Below, in pieces: positions 46,149-54,800 of a DNA stretch of 64,000 nucleotides. A program made the position numbers and the translations under genes. Positions within the stretch are counted from its first letter, which is position 1; the number at the start of each line of letters is the position of its first letter. The notes under the pieces were generated by a model that saw nothing but the letters and a program-made list of their open reading frames with translations, was not told the origin of the DNA and searched no databases. The DNA comes from Planctomycetota bacterium (GTDB taxonomy: Bacteria; Planctomycetota; UBA8742; UBA2392): assembly GCA_015075515.1 (NCBI GenBank), contig JABTUE010000003.1:819616-883615 (forward strand), read 5' to 3'.

Positions 46149-46207
46149 CGGTCCCTCCGTACAAGGGCACGGCGCGTGACAGCCCGGCGGCAGAAAAGCG
46201 GCGAAAC
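46149..46207. promoter_or_regulatory. 59-bp divergent promoter region between the portal gene and argS
   Basis: Both transcription starts, or one start plus read-through, must fit into 59 bases. It contains the reverse-strand GGAGGG ribosome site of the portal gene and an AG-rich stretch before argS. No consensus -35/-10 pair is evident for either direction. Confidence 0.4.
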
Positions 46208-48145
46208 ATGGAAATTCTGAAACAGGCGGTTGCCCGTGAACTGGCTTCGGCAAGCGGGTTTGCGCGTCACGGGCTGGACGAGAAAAAAATCGTCGAATTC
46301 CTCGGACGCCCCCCGAAAGCCGAAATGGGCGACCTGGCCCTGGGCTGTTTCAAGCCGGCAAAGGAACTCGGGCTGAAGCCCAACGAACTGGCCGCGCAAC
46401 TGGCCCAGGGCGTCGCCGCCGGCGCGCTGGTGTCGGCGGTTACCGCCGCGGGCCCGTATGTGAACCTGCGGCTGAACCGCGAATCCGCCGCCGCGCACGT
46501 CCTGCGCGCCGTGGAAACGTCCAGTGTCGGCCAGGACCCGCGGCAGTGGCGCTTTGGCAACGGCAACGAAGGCAACGGCAGAACACTGGTGGTGGACCTG
46601 AGCAGCCCCAACATCGCCAAGCCCCTGGCGGTGCATCACCTGCGGTCCACCATGATCGGCTACGCGATCAAGCGCATCCGCGAGGCTCAAGGCTGGCGCG
46701 TGGTCGGCATAAACCACCTGGGCGACTGGGGCACGGGCTTTGGCAAGCTGATCGCCGGGCTGAAGAAGTATTTTCCTGCTATTGCCCGGCGCGCCGAATC
46801 GGGCGACCCCAGACCGCTGGGCGACATGAGCGTGGCCGAGCTGAACGCCGTCTATGCCCGCTTTTCGGCCGAAAGCAGGGAAAACGAAGAACTGGCCGAA
46901 TCCGGCCGCGCCGAGTTCGCGCTTCTGGAACAGCACATCGAGGCCCTGGTCGGCGGCACGCGCGACACCGCCGGCCCGGCGGGCGAAGCCAACTTCCGCA
47001 TCTGGCAGCACACCCGCGACCTGAGCCTGGCCGAGTTCGAGCGCATGTACACGCACCTTGGCCTGTCGTTTGCGCAATGGCCGGTGGTGGACGCCGCGCG
47101 CGCGCGCGTGCTGAACGCCCAACCCGACGATTTCTACCGCGAGCACTGCCTGTACATCGGCGAAAGCTATTACGTCGCCGCCGAAGACCTGTGCCGCCGC
47201 ATCATCGCCGATGCCGTTGCGGCCAAAGTGGCCGAGGAAAGCGAAGGCGCGATCGTCATCTACACCCACGGCAAGGACAAGCCGCCGCTGATGCTGGTCA
47301 AGGCCGACGGCGCCACCAGCTACCATGTGCGCGATCTTGCCGCCGCCGTTTACCGCCAGCGCCACTGGCACGCCGACGAACTCTGCTATGTCGTGGGCGG
47401 CGAACAGAAGCTGCACTTTGAGCAGTTGTTCCGGGCGCTGGCGCTGCTGGGGCACAGGTGGGCCGCCGGTTGTTCGCACGTTGACTTCGGCCTGATGATG
47501 TTCCAGCAGCCCGACGGCAAGTGGGCCAAAACCAGCACGCGGCGCGGCACGGCAATCATGCTGGAAGACCTGCTGGACGAAGCCGTGCGCTCGGTGCGCG
47601 AAATCATGGCGCAGAAAAACCCGGAACTTGCGGGTTCGCCCGACGCCGAACGCATCGCGCGCGCCGTGGGCGTTGGCGCCGTTGTGTTCAACGACCTGAA
47701 AAACGGACGCAGAAACAACGTAAAATTCGACTGGGACGCCGTGCTGGATTTTGAGGGCGAATCCGGCCCCTACATGCAGTACCAGTTCGTGCGCATGGGC
47801 AGCGTGCTGGAAAAATACCGCGAGAAATACGGCGAGCCCGACTTCGCGCTGGGTGACCCGGCGCTGCTTTCGCTGCCGGAAGAGTGGGCAATCCTCCAGC
47901 AGCTTGCGGACTTTCCGGCCGCCGTCGAACGCGCCAGCCGCGAGTTTGAACCCAGCATCGTCGCCCGCGCGCTGATTGATCTGGCCGGCGCGACCTCCAC
48001 CTGGTGGACCATCACCAAAGACACCCGGATTGTCGGCGATAACCCCAACCTCAGCCTGGCCCGCGTGCGGCTGGTTGACGCCGTGCGCAAAGTGCTGGGC
48101 CGCGGCCTGACACTGCTGGGCATGAATCTGGTCGAACGCATGTAG
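46208..48145 (+). CDS. argS: Arginyl-tRNA synthetase
   Basis: A 645-residue class I synthetase. The N-terminal Add-1-like tRNA-binding domain spans residues about 1-110. The catalytic core has the HIGH region as SSPNIAKPLAVHHLRSTMIG, where the first His of the motif is Ala and the third position is His, a departure from the usual HVGH. The KMSKS-equivalent loop is AKTSTRRGT, as in ArgRS that use STRKG. The C-terminal all-helical anticodon-binding domain ends in RGLTLLGMNLVERM, a strong ArgRS signature. Length and domain order are complete, so it is presumed active. It ends 2 bp from the convergent cytochrome gene. Confidence 0.95.
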   Translation: MEILKQAVARELASASGFARHGLDEKKIVEFLGRPPKAEMGDLALGCFKPAKELGLKPNELAAQLAQGVAAGALVSAVTAAGPYVNLRLNRESAAAHVLRAVETSSVGQDPRQWRFGNGNEGNGRTLVVDLSSPNIAKPLAVHHLRSTMIGYAIKRIREAQGWRVVGINHLGDWGTGFGKLIAGLKKYFPAIARRAESGDPRPLGDMSVAELNAVYARFSAESRENEELAESGRAEFALLEQHIEALVGGTRDTAGPAGEANFRIWQHTRDLSLAEFERMYTHLGLSFAQWPVVDAARARVLNAQPDDFYREHCLYIGESYYVAAEDLCRRIIADAVAAKVAEESEGAIVIYTHGKDKPPLMLVKADGATSYHVRDLAAAVYRQRHWHADELCYVVGGEQKLHFEQLFRALALLGHRWAAGCSHVDFGLMMFQQPDGKWAKTSTRRGTAIMLEDLLDEAVRSVREIMAQKNPELAGSPDAERIARAVGVGAVVFNDLKNGRRNNVKFDWDAVLDFEGESGPYMQYQFVRMGSVLEKYREKYGEPDFALGDPALLSLPEEWAILQQLADFPAAVERASREFEPSIVARALIDLAGATSTWWTITKDTRIVGDNPNLSLARVRLVDAVRKVLGRGLTLLGMNLVERM

Positions 48146-48147
48146 GG

Positions 48148-48870
48148 CTAGCCGCCGTTGCCGCCGGCTTTGCCGCCGGTTTCGGGCAGACCGAACATGC
48201 GGTCGTGCGCGGTGTCGGTGTGGCACTTCATGCAGCCGGCCATTCTGCCGGCGCCGGTGACGGTTTTGCCGTCGGGCGTCAGCGTGCCGTAGACCCAGCC
48301 CCCGTCGGTGCCCGGTGTTGACGGGTCAAGTTTCAGCATCACGAACAGGTCGCCGCGCCGGCCCAGCGGGCGCGGACCATCCGGGTTGTCCGGGTCGGCG
48401 CCGGCGCCGGGCACGAAGCTTTCCTTGACCAGAACCTGGCCTACCGGCTGGGTGATCACGGTGCCTTCGGGCAGATCGGAAAAGCGCCCGACCCAGCCCA
48501 CCTGCTGGTACGGGTCGGGCTGTTTGACCCACAGAAAGTACAGCTTGCGCCCGTGCGCGCCGCTTTCGGCCCGGCTGATCATGGCGCTGCGGTACATCGG
48601 CGCGCGGCACAACAGAGGCCCCCAGGCCGGGTCGTCGGCCATTTTCGTGTACTCGCGATATTTGGCGGCCGCGGCCAGCAAGTGTTCGCGCCACAGGGTG
48701 ATTTCGGCGTCTTCGGCCGGGGGCGCTTTTTCGGGAGTCTTTTCGGGGGTCTTGCCGGGGCCGCTTTCCGGCGCGCGTTCAGGTTCCGGTTGCGGGCCGG
48801 CGGTTTGCGCGCAGGCAATGCAGGCGATGGCGGCAACGGCCAGCGCGGCACACAGCATCAGTTTGTTCAT
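48148..48870 (-). CDS. Cytochrome P460-like c-type mono-heme protein
   Basis: A 240-residue exported protein with AGGAG before the ATG. A signal sequence with lipobox-like CIAC is followed by a Pro/Glu-rich spacer (about 25-55) and a P460-type domain (about 60-220) ending in the heme-binding motif CMKCH, Cys213, Cys216 and His217, in the context GWVYG...AGCMKCHTDTAHDRMFG. P460 proteins oxidise hydroxylamine or detoxify NO-like compounds; many relatives have lost the extra lysine crosslink, which cannot be judged here. It acts outside the cytoplasm and needs a cytochrome c maturation system. Confidence 0.8.
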   Translation of the reverse strand: MNKLMLCAALAVAAIACIACAQTAGPQPEPERAPESGPGKTPEKTPEKAPPAEDAEITLWREHLLAAAAKYREYTKMADDPAWGPLLCRAPMYRSAMISRAESGAHGRKLYFLWVKQPDPYQQVGWVGRFSDLPEGTVITQPVGQVLVKESFVPGAGADPDNPDGPRPLGRRGDLFVMLKLDPSTPGTDGGWVYGTLTPDGKTVTGAGRMAGCMKCHTDTAHDRMFGLPETGGKAGGNGG

Positions 48871-48979
48871 GGCAACTCTCCTGCACCCTATTACAGCTTG
48901 GGTTGGGGCCGGCCGGGTAACGGCTGTGTAACACGGGCGCGCCGCGCGCCTGCTGCCGCCCGGTTGTCGCCCGCGATGT

Positions 48980-48985
48980 TACACT
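48980..48985 (+). promoter_or_regulatory. Candidate -10 element TACACT for a leaderless mRNA
   Basis: TACACT, six bases, then the ATG at 48992; no Shine-Dalgarno sequence. The same hexamer and spacing as at 24218. Confidence 0.5.
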
Positions 48986-48991
48986 CGTGCC

Positions 48992-49528
48992 ATGTACGTT
49001 GTGGACGGCTACAACCTTCAGCACGCGCTGGCCCGGCACAAGGGTCTGCTGCCCGCCGACTGGGGCCGGGCCCGGGCGCGGCTGCTGGAACTGCTGGCCC
49101 ACCTGGCGCGCCGCGAAAGCGTCAACATGCGGGTGTTCTTTGACGGCACACCGGGCCAGTTAAGCCCCGGCGAGCTGAACCACGAGCGCCTTCAGGTCAC
49201 CTTCTGCGGCGACGGGCCCGAATCCGCCGACCGCGCCGTGCGCGAACATGTCGAATCCGCGCGCAACGCCGCCAGGCTGCGCGTGGTCAGCAGCGACAGC
49301 GCCGTGGCCACGGCCTGCCGGCTGGCCGGGGCAAGGATCATGCCCGCCCAGGACATGGCCGCGCGGCTGGCCAAGCTGTCCGTGCAAGGCCGCACCCCGC
49401 GCGCCGGCGCGCAGGAAAAACCGGCCCGCGGCGGAATCGGCCGCCTCGAGCGCGAGATGCTGGACGAAATCGGCGACCTGAAGCAATTCGAGCAAAACAT
49501 CCTGCGCGAACTTGAGGATCAGGGGTAA
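48992..49528 (+). CDS. NYN-domain (YacP-like) predicted RNA-binding nuclease
   Basis: A 178-residue protein with a PIN-like NYN fold: MYVVDGYNLQHAL at the N-terminus, MRVFFDG, ESADRAVREHVESAR and VVSSDSAVATACRLAGA, giving the conserved acidic residues of the family. YacP/Rae1 proteins act as ribosome-associated mRNA endonucleases in Gram-positive bacteria; the same role here is inferred only from the fold. A helical basic/acidic C-terminal tail (about 145-178) is added. It appears leaderless and lies 60 bp before the large secreted leucine-rich protein. Confidence 0.85.
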   Translation: MYVVDGYNLQHALARHKGLLPADWGRARARLLELLAHLARRESVNMRVFFDGTPGQLSPGELNHERLQVTFCGDGPESADRAVREHVESARNAARLRVVSSDSAVATACRLAGARIMPAQDMAARLAKLSVQGRTPRAGAQEKPARGGIGRLEREMLDEIGDLKQFEQNILRELEDQG

Positions 49529-49588
49529 CTTCATTGCCCGCCGGGGCCCGCGCCAGTTCAATGAGGCTTTCCAACCCTGGAGCCCGTC

Positions 49589-52564
49589 ATGCGCGCCCTG
49601 GTCTGTGCGAGCCTGTGCCTGCTTTGTCTGCCGTTGAGCGCCCAGATGCTTTGCTCGGACGGCTACATCGAGGTTGAAACGCGACAGCAGGTACAGCAGG
49701 CGCCCCGCGACGCGCGGCTGGTACGGGCCCGCGACCTGCCGGCGGCGGACATGGCCACGCTGGCACGGTTCACGCAGCTTGAGAAACTCGACCTGCGCTG
49801 TCACGCGTCGCTGGATGACACCAGTCTGTCGGCACTGCACAGGCTTCCGCCGGGCACAGAGGTGGACATTCGCGGCTGCCCCAGGCTTTCCGCGGCCGCC
49901 GTCTCGGCGCTGGCGGGCAACGACTGGTTCCGTTACGGCAGGCCGCTGATGCTGGTTGTGTGGAACCCGGCAACCCTGGCCGACGGCCAGATACTCGAAG
50001 TCAACGGCGCCAACTGCGTGCTGAACATCGGCACCGGCCACGGCGCGCACAAAGGCCAGCGCTTTGAGTGCTACGACAATGACCCCGCCCTAAACGGCCG
50101 GTTCACCGGGGTCGTCGAGGTCACCGAGCCCGGCCCCGCCACCAGCAAGGGCGTGATTCTGTACCACGCCCGCGATGCCGCCGTGAAGGCATCCGACACG
50201 CTGGTCAACCGCCTGTGGCGCGACGGCCGATATCTGAACTTCGCGCTGGCGGGCGACTTTGCGGACAACACCGGTTTTCTGACCCTGGCCGAGATTCTGG
50301 ACGGCATGGAATCTCTTGGCGCGCGGCGGCAGGAACGCGAGTTCATGCTTTCTCCCGCCACGGAACTCGTGATCGGCGGGTCTGACCTGTTCAGCGACGA
50401 GGGATACCGCTGGCTCCGCCTGCACTGGTCGTTCGCGTTTGTCCGTGAATCCGGCCTGCGGCTGTACTTCGACCCGGCACCGTCAACCCACCGTCTGGAC
50501 CCCGACGGCGTGGCGCACCTGGCCGACACCGCGGCCTTGCGCCGGTGCCTTTCCGGGCTGGACGCCGTGCACCTGGACCGGCTGGATCCAAAAGGCGTCG
50601 AAATCCTGCGCCAGTGGAACCTGACCCGGCTGACAGCCGAAAGCCTGTCCGGCGTCACCACCGCCATGCTGGCCACGGTGCTGTCAAACCGCACCTGGAA
50701 GGCGCTGGCCCTGACCGGCCCCTGCCCCGGAACGGACGACCCGTTCGCCAACGTTTCGTTTGCCTTCGGTCTTGAGACATTCCGGCTTGAGGGCCGCAAG
50801 GGCGCCGACGGCAAACACCAGGCGCCGCCAATCACCGCCGGGCTGCTCAAGGCACTGTACACTACCGCCGAAGAAGACCGCGCGCACGTGACACACCTGT
50901 CTTTCCGGGGCAACCCGAACCTGACGGCCGCGACACTCCGCTACCTGCCCGCCTGGTGGCATGTCGAAACACTGGATGTTTCGGACTGTCCGGGCCTGGA
51001 CGACGCCGCGGTGCGCGAGCTGTTCCGGCCATCTGAACCCGACCACGTTTACGGCGAGGCCTTGCGCAACACGCAACGACTGATCCTGTCCGACAACCCG
51101 CAACTGACCGACGCGGCCTTTGACTTTGGCGACGTGGAACCGTTTGTGCAGGACGGCATGCGCGTGGATCTGGTCGGGTGCAGCGGCCTGACCGATCTGG
51201 CGCTGCGCCGGCTGGCGGCCGCGGGCGTGAAACACATGGTCGTCTCGCGCCGCCAGCGTTTCACCGAAGCAGGCGTGAAGGCCCTGGATCCGGCTGTGCG
51301 CGTAACCCGTGTGGAAGATATCGCGTTCACAAAAACCCGGGTCATGGACGACCCCAGGGCCGAACCACAGCCCGAGGTCTTCGTCGTGCGTGACGACAAG
51401 ACACTTGCGGCCCTGCCGCGAGGCGCCAGACGCGTGCGGTTTGAGGGCAACGACACCGGTGTGCTGGCCAAACTGTGGGGTCATGACGGCATTGCCGAAC
51501 TTGACCTGTCCGGCAACGACAACCTGAAAGGCCTGCCCGGCGACTGGTGGCAGCCGCACCTGCGCCGCCTGGACCTGCGCGGCTGCACGGGGCTTTACGC
51601 CCCGGAATCGGCGCCGCTGGCGGTGCTGGAGTATCTGAAAGAACAATCCAACATCCACCTCGCGCTCGACGGCGCGCACATGTTCGCGCCCGTGGCCCCG
51701 CCGCCGGACGCCAAGAAGACCGAAGCCCGCGCCTTTGTCGCGGCCTGGCGCAAATTTGTCGAGGCCAGGCTGGCGGTGGATTACGGCGACAAACTTGACG
51801 ACGCGGCGCAGCGCGCGGCGCAGGATGCCCTGCAGGATCGCGAACTCGAATGGATCGGCGTGCGGGATGACGCGCGCTACGATCCGGTTCTGAGCCGCGC
51901 CATTGTCGCGGAACTGGACGCCGTACTCGGGGCGCTGCTGGAGGCCTTCCGGGTTGCTGGCGCCAGTCTGGTCGCAAAGCCGGATTCCGAACAGGCGCAA
52001 CGGCAACACGCGCAGGCCCACAGATGGCTGAAGGAGATTGCCATTCTGCCGCGGCGGCTGCACGGCGGCGCGCTGCTGTTTGACCCCGGCTGGGCTGCCC
52101 TGCTGGGCCGCTACAGCAAGGCCGCGGCGGACTACGCCGGCCAACTGGCCGACCTGGAGACAGAATACGAGGCCGCTGCCGGCGACGCCGCCCGCGAACT
52201 GCACCGCCGGATCACCGCCGTGAAAGACCTGGCGCGCGAACTGGCGGCCACCCGGCCTGACCCCGGGGACAACGCCCGCCCCGAGCTTGAGGCTTCCATC
52301 CATAGGCTGTCGCGGTTGCTTTCACTGCGCGTGGCCAACGCGGCACACTGGCGCGGCGGCGAACTGGCGGCGCTTGTGGCCGCCGTGCCGTGCCGGCTTG
52401 AACTTGACCTTGCGGGCAACCCCAACCTGACCGACGCAGACATTGACGTTCTGCTTTCGGCGCGGCGCCTGGGCGCGGTGAACCTCAAGGGCTGCACGGG
52501 CATCAGCGACGCGGCGGTAAAACGGCTGGCCGAGCTGCGCCCCGGCACCAGGGTCGAACGTTGA
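49589..52564 (+). CDS. Large secreted leucine-rich-repeat protein with BRCT-like and FlgT-C-like domains
   Basis: A 991-residue exported protein (GGAG before the ATG; signal MRALVCASLCLLCLPLSAQ). LRR blocks of the form LEKLDLRCHASLDDTSLSAL occur at about residues 65-110, 420-560, 620-680 and 930-990, each followed by a short variable part. Between them are a FlgT-C-like beta domain (about 120-205, VNGANCVLNIGTGHGAHKG) and a BRCT-like segment (about 210-290, FALAGDFADNTGFLTLAEIL). A helical coiled region occupies about 720-910. It probably works as a protein- or glycan-binding scaffold on the cell surface or in the periplasm. No catalytic motif is seen. Confidence 0.75.
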   Translation: MRALVCASLCLLCLPLSAQMLCSDGYIEVETRQQVQQAPRDARLVRARDLPAADMATLARFTQLEKLDLRCHASLDDTSLSALHRLPPGTEVDIRGCPRLSAAAVSALAGNDWFRYGRPLMLVVWNPATLADGQILEVNGANCVLNIGTGHGAHKGQRFECYDNDPALNGRFTGVVEVTEPGPATSKGVILYHARDAAVKASDTLVNRLWRDGRYLNFALAGDFADNTGFLTLAEILDGMESLGARRQEREFMLSPATELVIGGSDLFSDEGYRWLRLHWSFAFVRESGLRLYFDPAPSTHRLDPDGVAHLADTAALRRCLSGLDAVHLDRLDPKGVEILRQWNLTRLTAESLSGVTTAMLATVLSNRTWKALALTGPCPGTDDPFANVSFAFGLETFRLEGRKGADGKHQAPPITAGLLKALYTTAEEDRAHVTHLSFRGNPNLTAATLRYLPAWWHVETLDVSDCPGLDDAAVRELFRPSEPDHVYGEALRNTQRLILSDNPQLTDAAFDFGDVEPFVQDGMRVDLVGCSGLTDLALRRLAAAGVKHMVVSRRQRFTEAGVKALDPAVRVTRVEDIAFTKTRVMDDPRAEPQPEVFVVRDDKTLAALPRGARRVRFEGNDTGVLAKLWGHDGIAELDLSGNDNLKGLPGDWWQPHLRRLDLRGCTGLYAPESAPLAVLEYLKEQSNIHLALDGAHMFAPVAPPPDAKKTEARAFVAAWRKFVEARLAVDYGDKLDDAAQRAAQDALQDRELEWIGVRDDARYDPVLSRAIVAELDAVLGALLEAFRVAGASLVAKPDSEQAQRQHAQAHRWLKEIAILPRRLHGGALLFDPGWAALLGRYSKAAADYAGQLADLETEYEAAAGDAARELHRRITAVKDLARELAATRPDPGDNARPELEASIHRLSRLLSLRVANAAHWRGGELAALVAAVPCRLELDLAGNPNLTDADIDVLLSARRLGAVNLKGCTGISDAAVKRLAELRPGTRVER

Positions 52565-52619
52565 AGCCTTGCGCCGCAATGATCAAAAGCCCAGACTGGC
52601 CGGCCCAACCGGAGAACCC

Positions 52620-53207
52620 ATGAACAACCGCATCCGTACCGCGCTGCTGGCCGTGGCCGTGCTGGCGCTGGCGGCCATTCCCGCCGCCTCGCAGGAAAAA
52701 GAAAAGGAAGCGCCGTCGCTGCTGACACCGGCCCACAAACTGCTGGGCAGCATCACCGGCGACTTTGAAACCACGACGCGCATGTGGATGAAGCCCGACG
52801 CCGATCCCGTCGAGGCCAAGAGCGCCAGCAAGCGCGAAGTATTGCTCGACGGCCTGTTCCTGCGCGAGAGCTATGAAGTGAAGGACGGGCAATTTGCCCA
52901 CAAGGGCGAGATCACCTGGGCCTACAACACTGCCACCAAGAAAGTTCAGTACGTGCAACTGCTGTCCAATTCGCCGGCCATGAACATCTACGAAGGCGAG
53001 TTCGACGAAAAGGCCAAGGCCTTCACCGTGCGCTCGGCCTACAAGATGACCTATGACGGGGTCGAGTACGACGTGAAGACCCGCATCGTGCTGAGCGTGG
53101 AAAGCGCCGACAAGCAGAAGCTGGAGATCTTCAGCGCCTACGAGTTCAAGGGCGGCAGCATCCCGGAGTACCGCGAGATCGAGGTCAACTACACCCGCAA
53201 AAAGTAA
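52620..53207 (+). CDS. Secreted DUF1579-family protein
   Basis: A 195-residue protein with GGAG before the ATG and a signal peptide (MNNRIRTALLAVAVLALAAI). The mature part is a lipocalin-like beta barrel typical of DUF1579: LLGSITGDFETTTRMWMKP, then alternating strands with KREVLLDGLFLRESYEV and IPEYREIEVNYTRKK at the end. Function of the family is unknown. It follows the leucine-rich gene by 55 bp and ends 10 bp from the convergent XRE gene. Confidence 0.8.
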   Translation: MNNRIRTALLAVAVLALAAIPAASQEKEKEAPSLLTPAHKLLGSITGDFETTTRMWMKPDADPVEAKSASKREVLLDGLFLRESYEVKDGQFAHKGEITWAYNTATKKVQYVQLLSNSPAMNIYEGEFDEKAKAFTVRSAYKMTYDGVEYDVKTRIVLSVESADKQKLEIFSAYEFKGGSIPEYREIEVNYTRKK

Positions 53208-53217
53208 CGGCATCGGT

Positions 53218-54678
53218 TCAGACCAGACCCCGAAAGCAGGCAAAGCCGCGGGCCACGTGATCGGCAAAAAACTTGCGGGCCTCGGCATCGTCCTGCCCAA
53301 GCCACAGCGCGTTGCGGTGGTGCGTGGCAAGGGTAAGCAGGCCCGTGTGCTGTCCCGCGGGCGCCTGCCGCATCTGACGTTTTGCCGCGGCAAAGGCCTG
53401 CCGGGCGGCCTTGCGGTTTCCCAGCACCCGGTACAACTGGGTCACAAAGACCTGCGGGTAACGGGGGCAGTCGTCCAGATACCCGGGCAGCGCCGATTGA
53501 AACTCGGACACCACACCGGGGTCTTTGGCGGTCATGGCGCGCAACAACAGGGGGCCGAACACGGCCGGGCGCCCCAGATCCCCCAACTGGTCAAAGCGCG
53601 GGTCGCGCCAGAAGTCGCAGGCGCGCGCAAGATAATCGCGGTCTTCCAGCCAGCAGGCATAATCCAGAATCACCAGCGGCTTGGCCGGCGAGTCGTCGCC
53701 ATAGCTGAAGGCGTCCTGCGGCCGCACCAGACCCGCGCGCAGCAGATGGGCCAGAACCCACACCCGCATGGCGGGCTCGGGCGGGCCGCCGCGGGCAAGT
53801 TCGCCGGTCATGACTTGCAGCCCCGGCAGCAGGTCACCCAGTTCGGCCATCAACCGGCCGCGCAGAAACTCCAGCAGCGACCAGGCCGTCCATCCCCGCG
53901 CCGCCGGAGGCATCAGCTTCAACGCAGCCTCGCAGGTGCGCAGGGCTTCGTCATAGCGCGCCAGCGTGAACAGTGTCAGCACAAGGTGCACGGCGTTCTG
54001 GCAGCCCTGTTCGGTGGCCAGACCGTCATCGCCCAGCAGGTGCATGACCAGCCGGCGCTGGCAGGCCAGGGCGCGCTCGAAATCCACCTGGGCGTAGTAA
54101 TAGCGGGCCTGCTGGACCAGCAGTTGCCGGTGCAGGTCGGGCGCGTCGCACAGACGGGCCACCTGCTGCGCGGCCTTGAGAAGTTCCGCCGCGGGCTGAA
54201 CCTTGAAGTTTTCCAGGCTGCGGTCGAGGTCAGCCAGAAGCTGCTCAAAGATGCCCCGGCTTTGCTGGTTCAACCGGTCGCGCAGACGTTCATAGGTGCC
54301 CAGCGCGTCGTTGAGCTCGCGCAGCACCTTCAGGTGATTTTTCTGCGCCAGCGCGCCCAGACGCATCCTGGACACCGCGCTCATGGCCTCGACCAGTTCC
54401 AGCAGATTGCCGGCCATGGCCGTGGTGCCGGCGGTGATGTCGGCCACATAGGGCGTGCCCTCGCCGACCAGCCACCAGGCCGGGTTGACGCCCAGCCCCT
54501 TGATCACGGCCACGGAAAACTCCGTGGGCATGCGCGTGCCGGCCAGATAGCGCGCCACGTTGGTGATGCTGGTGCCGGTCTTGCGGGCGATTTCGGCCTT
54601 GGTGCGGCCCCTGGCCAGTTGGGCCAGGCGGGCGCGCAGGGCGGCGGATTCGGCGTCGTAGTTGACGGTGTCGGCCAT
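53218..54678 (-). CDS. XRE-type HTH regulator with TPR-rich C-terminal domain
   Basis: A 486-residue regulator. The DNA-binding domain covers residues about 10-60 (GRTKAEIARKTGTSITNVAR and YLAGTRMP). The remainder is all-helical with TPR-like repeats from about residue 100 to 430, similar in plan to quorum-sensing or stress regulators whose TPR domain binds a peptide or protein partner. The ATG at 54678 is preferred over a TTG 12 bases upstream. It is divergent from the beta-helix lipoprotein, with several palindromes between them, so it may control that gene and itself. Confidence 0.8.
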   Translation of the reverse strand: MADTVNYDAESAALRARLAQLARGRTKAEIARKTGTSITNVARYLAGTRMPTEFSVAVIKGLGVNPAWWLVGEGTPYVADITAGTTAMAGNLLELVEAMSAVSRMRLGALAQKNHLKVLRELNDALGTYERLRDRLNQQSRGIFEQLLADLDRSLENFKVQPAAELLKAAQQVARLCDAPDLHRQLLVQQARYYYAQVDFERALACQRRLVMHLLGDDGLATEQGCQNAVHLVLTLFTLARYDEALRTCEAALKLMPPAARGWTAWSLLEFLRGRLMAELGDLLPGLQVMTGELARGGPPEPAMRVWVLAHLLRAGLVRPQDAFSYGDDSPAKPLVILDYACWLEDRDYLARACDFWRDPRFDQLGDLGRPAVFGPLLLRAMTAKDPGVVSEFQSALPGYLDDCPRYPQVFVTQLYRVLGNRKAARQAFAAAKRQMRQAPAGQHTGLLTLATHHRNALWLGQDDAEARKFFADHVARGFACFRGLV

Positions 54679-54710
54679 GCGGCTGCCCAAAACGTAAACG
54701 CGGGGCGTAT

Positions 54711-54728
54711 GTTAACACATCTGTTAAC
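54711..54728. promoter_or_regulatory. Paired GTTAAC palindromes (candidate operator)
   Basis: Two GTTAAC hexamers (54711-54716 and 54723-54728), centre spacing 12 bases, in the AT-rich divergent region. A third partial copy (GTTAT) follows. Suited to a dimeric HTH regulator. Confidence 0.45.
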
Positions 54729-54761
54729 TGTTATGCGATAAAATCGTGACCACAGATAACG

Positions 54762-54773
54762 AATTTGCAAATT
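54762..54773. promoter_or_regulatory. Perfect 12-bp palindrome AATTTGCAAATT
   Basis: It lies 28 bases upstream of the lipoprotein start, downstream of the likely promoter (a GATAAAAT-like -10 near 54737). Possible repressor site. Confidence 0.4.
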
Positions 54774-54800
54774 GGTGTCATGGTCAACGGAGGACAAACC

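Noticed and set aside
46082..48226. 714-codon reverse open frame opposite argS
   Set aside because: ArgRS motifs and end signature establish the forward strand.
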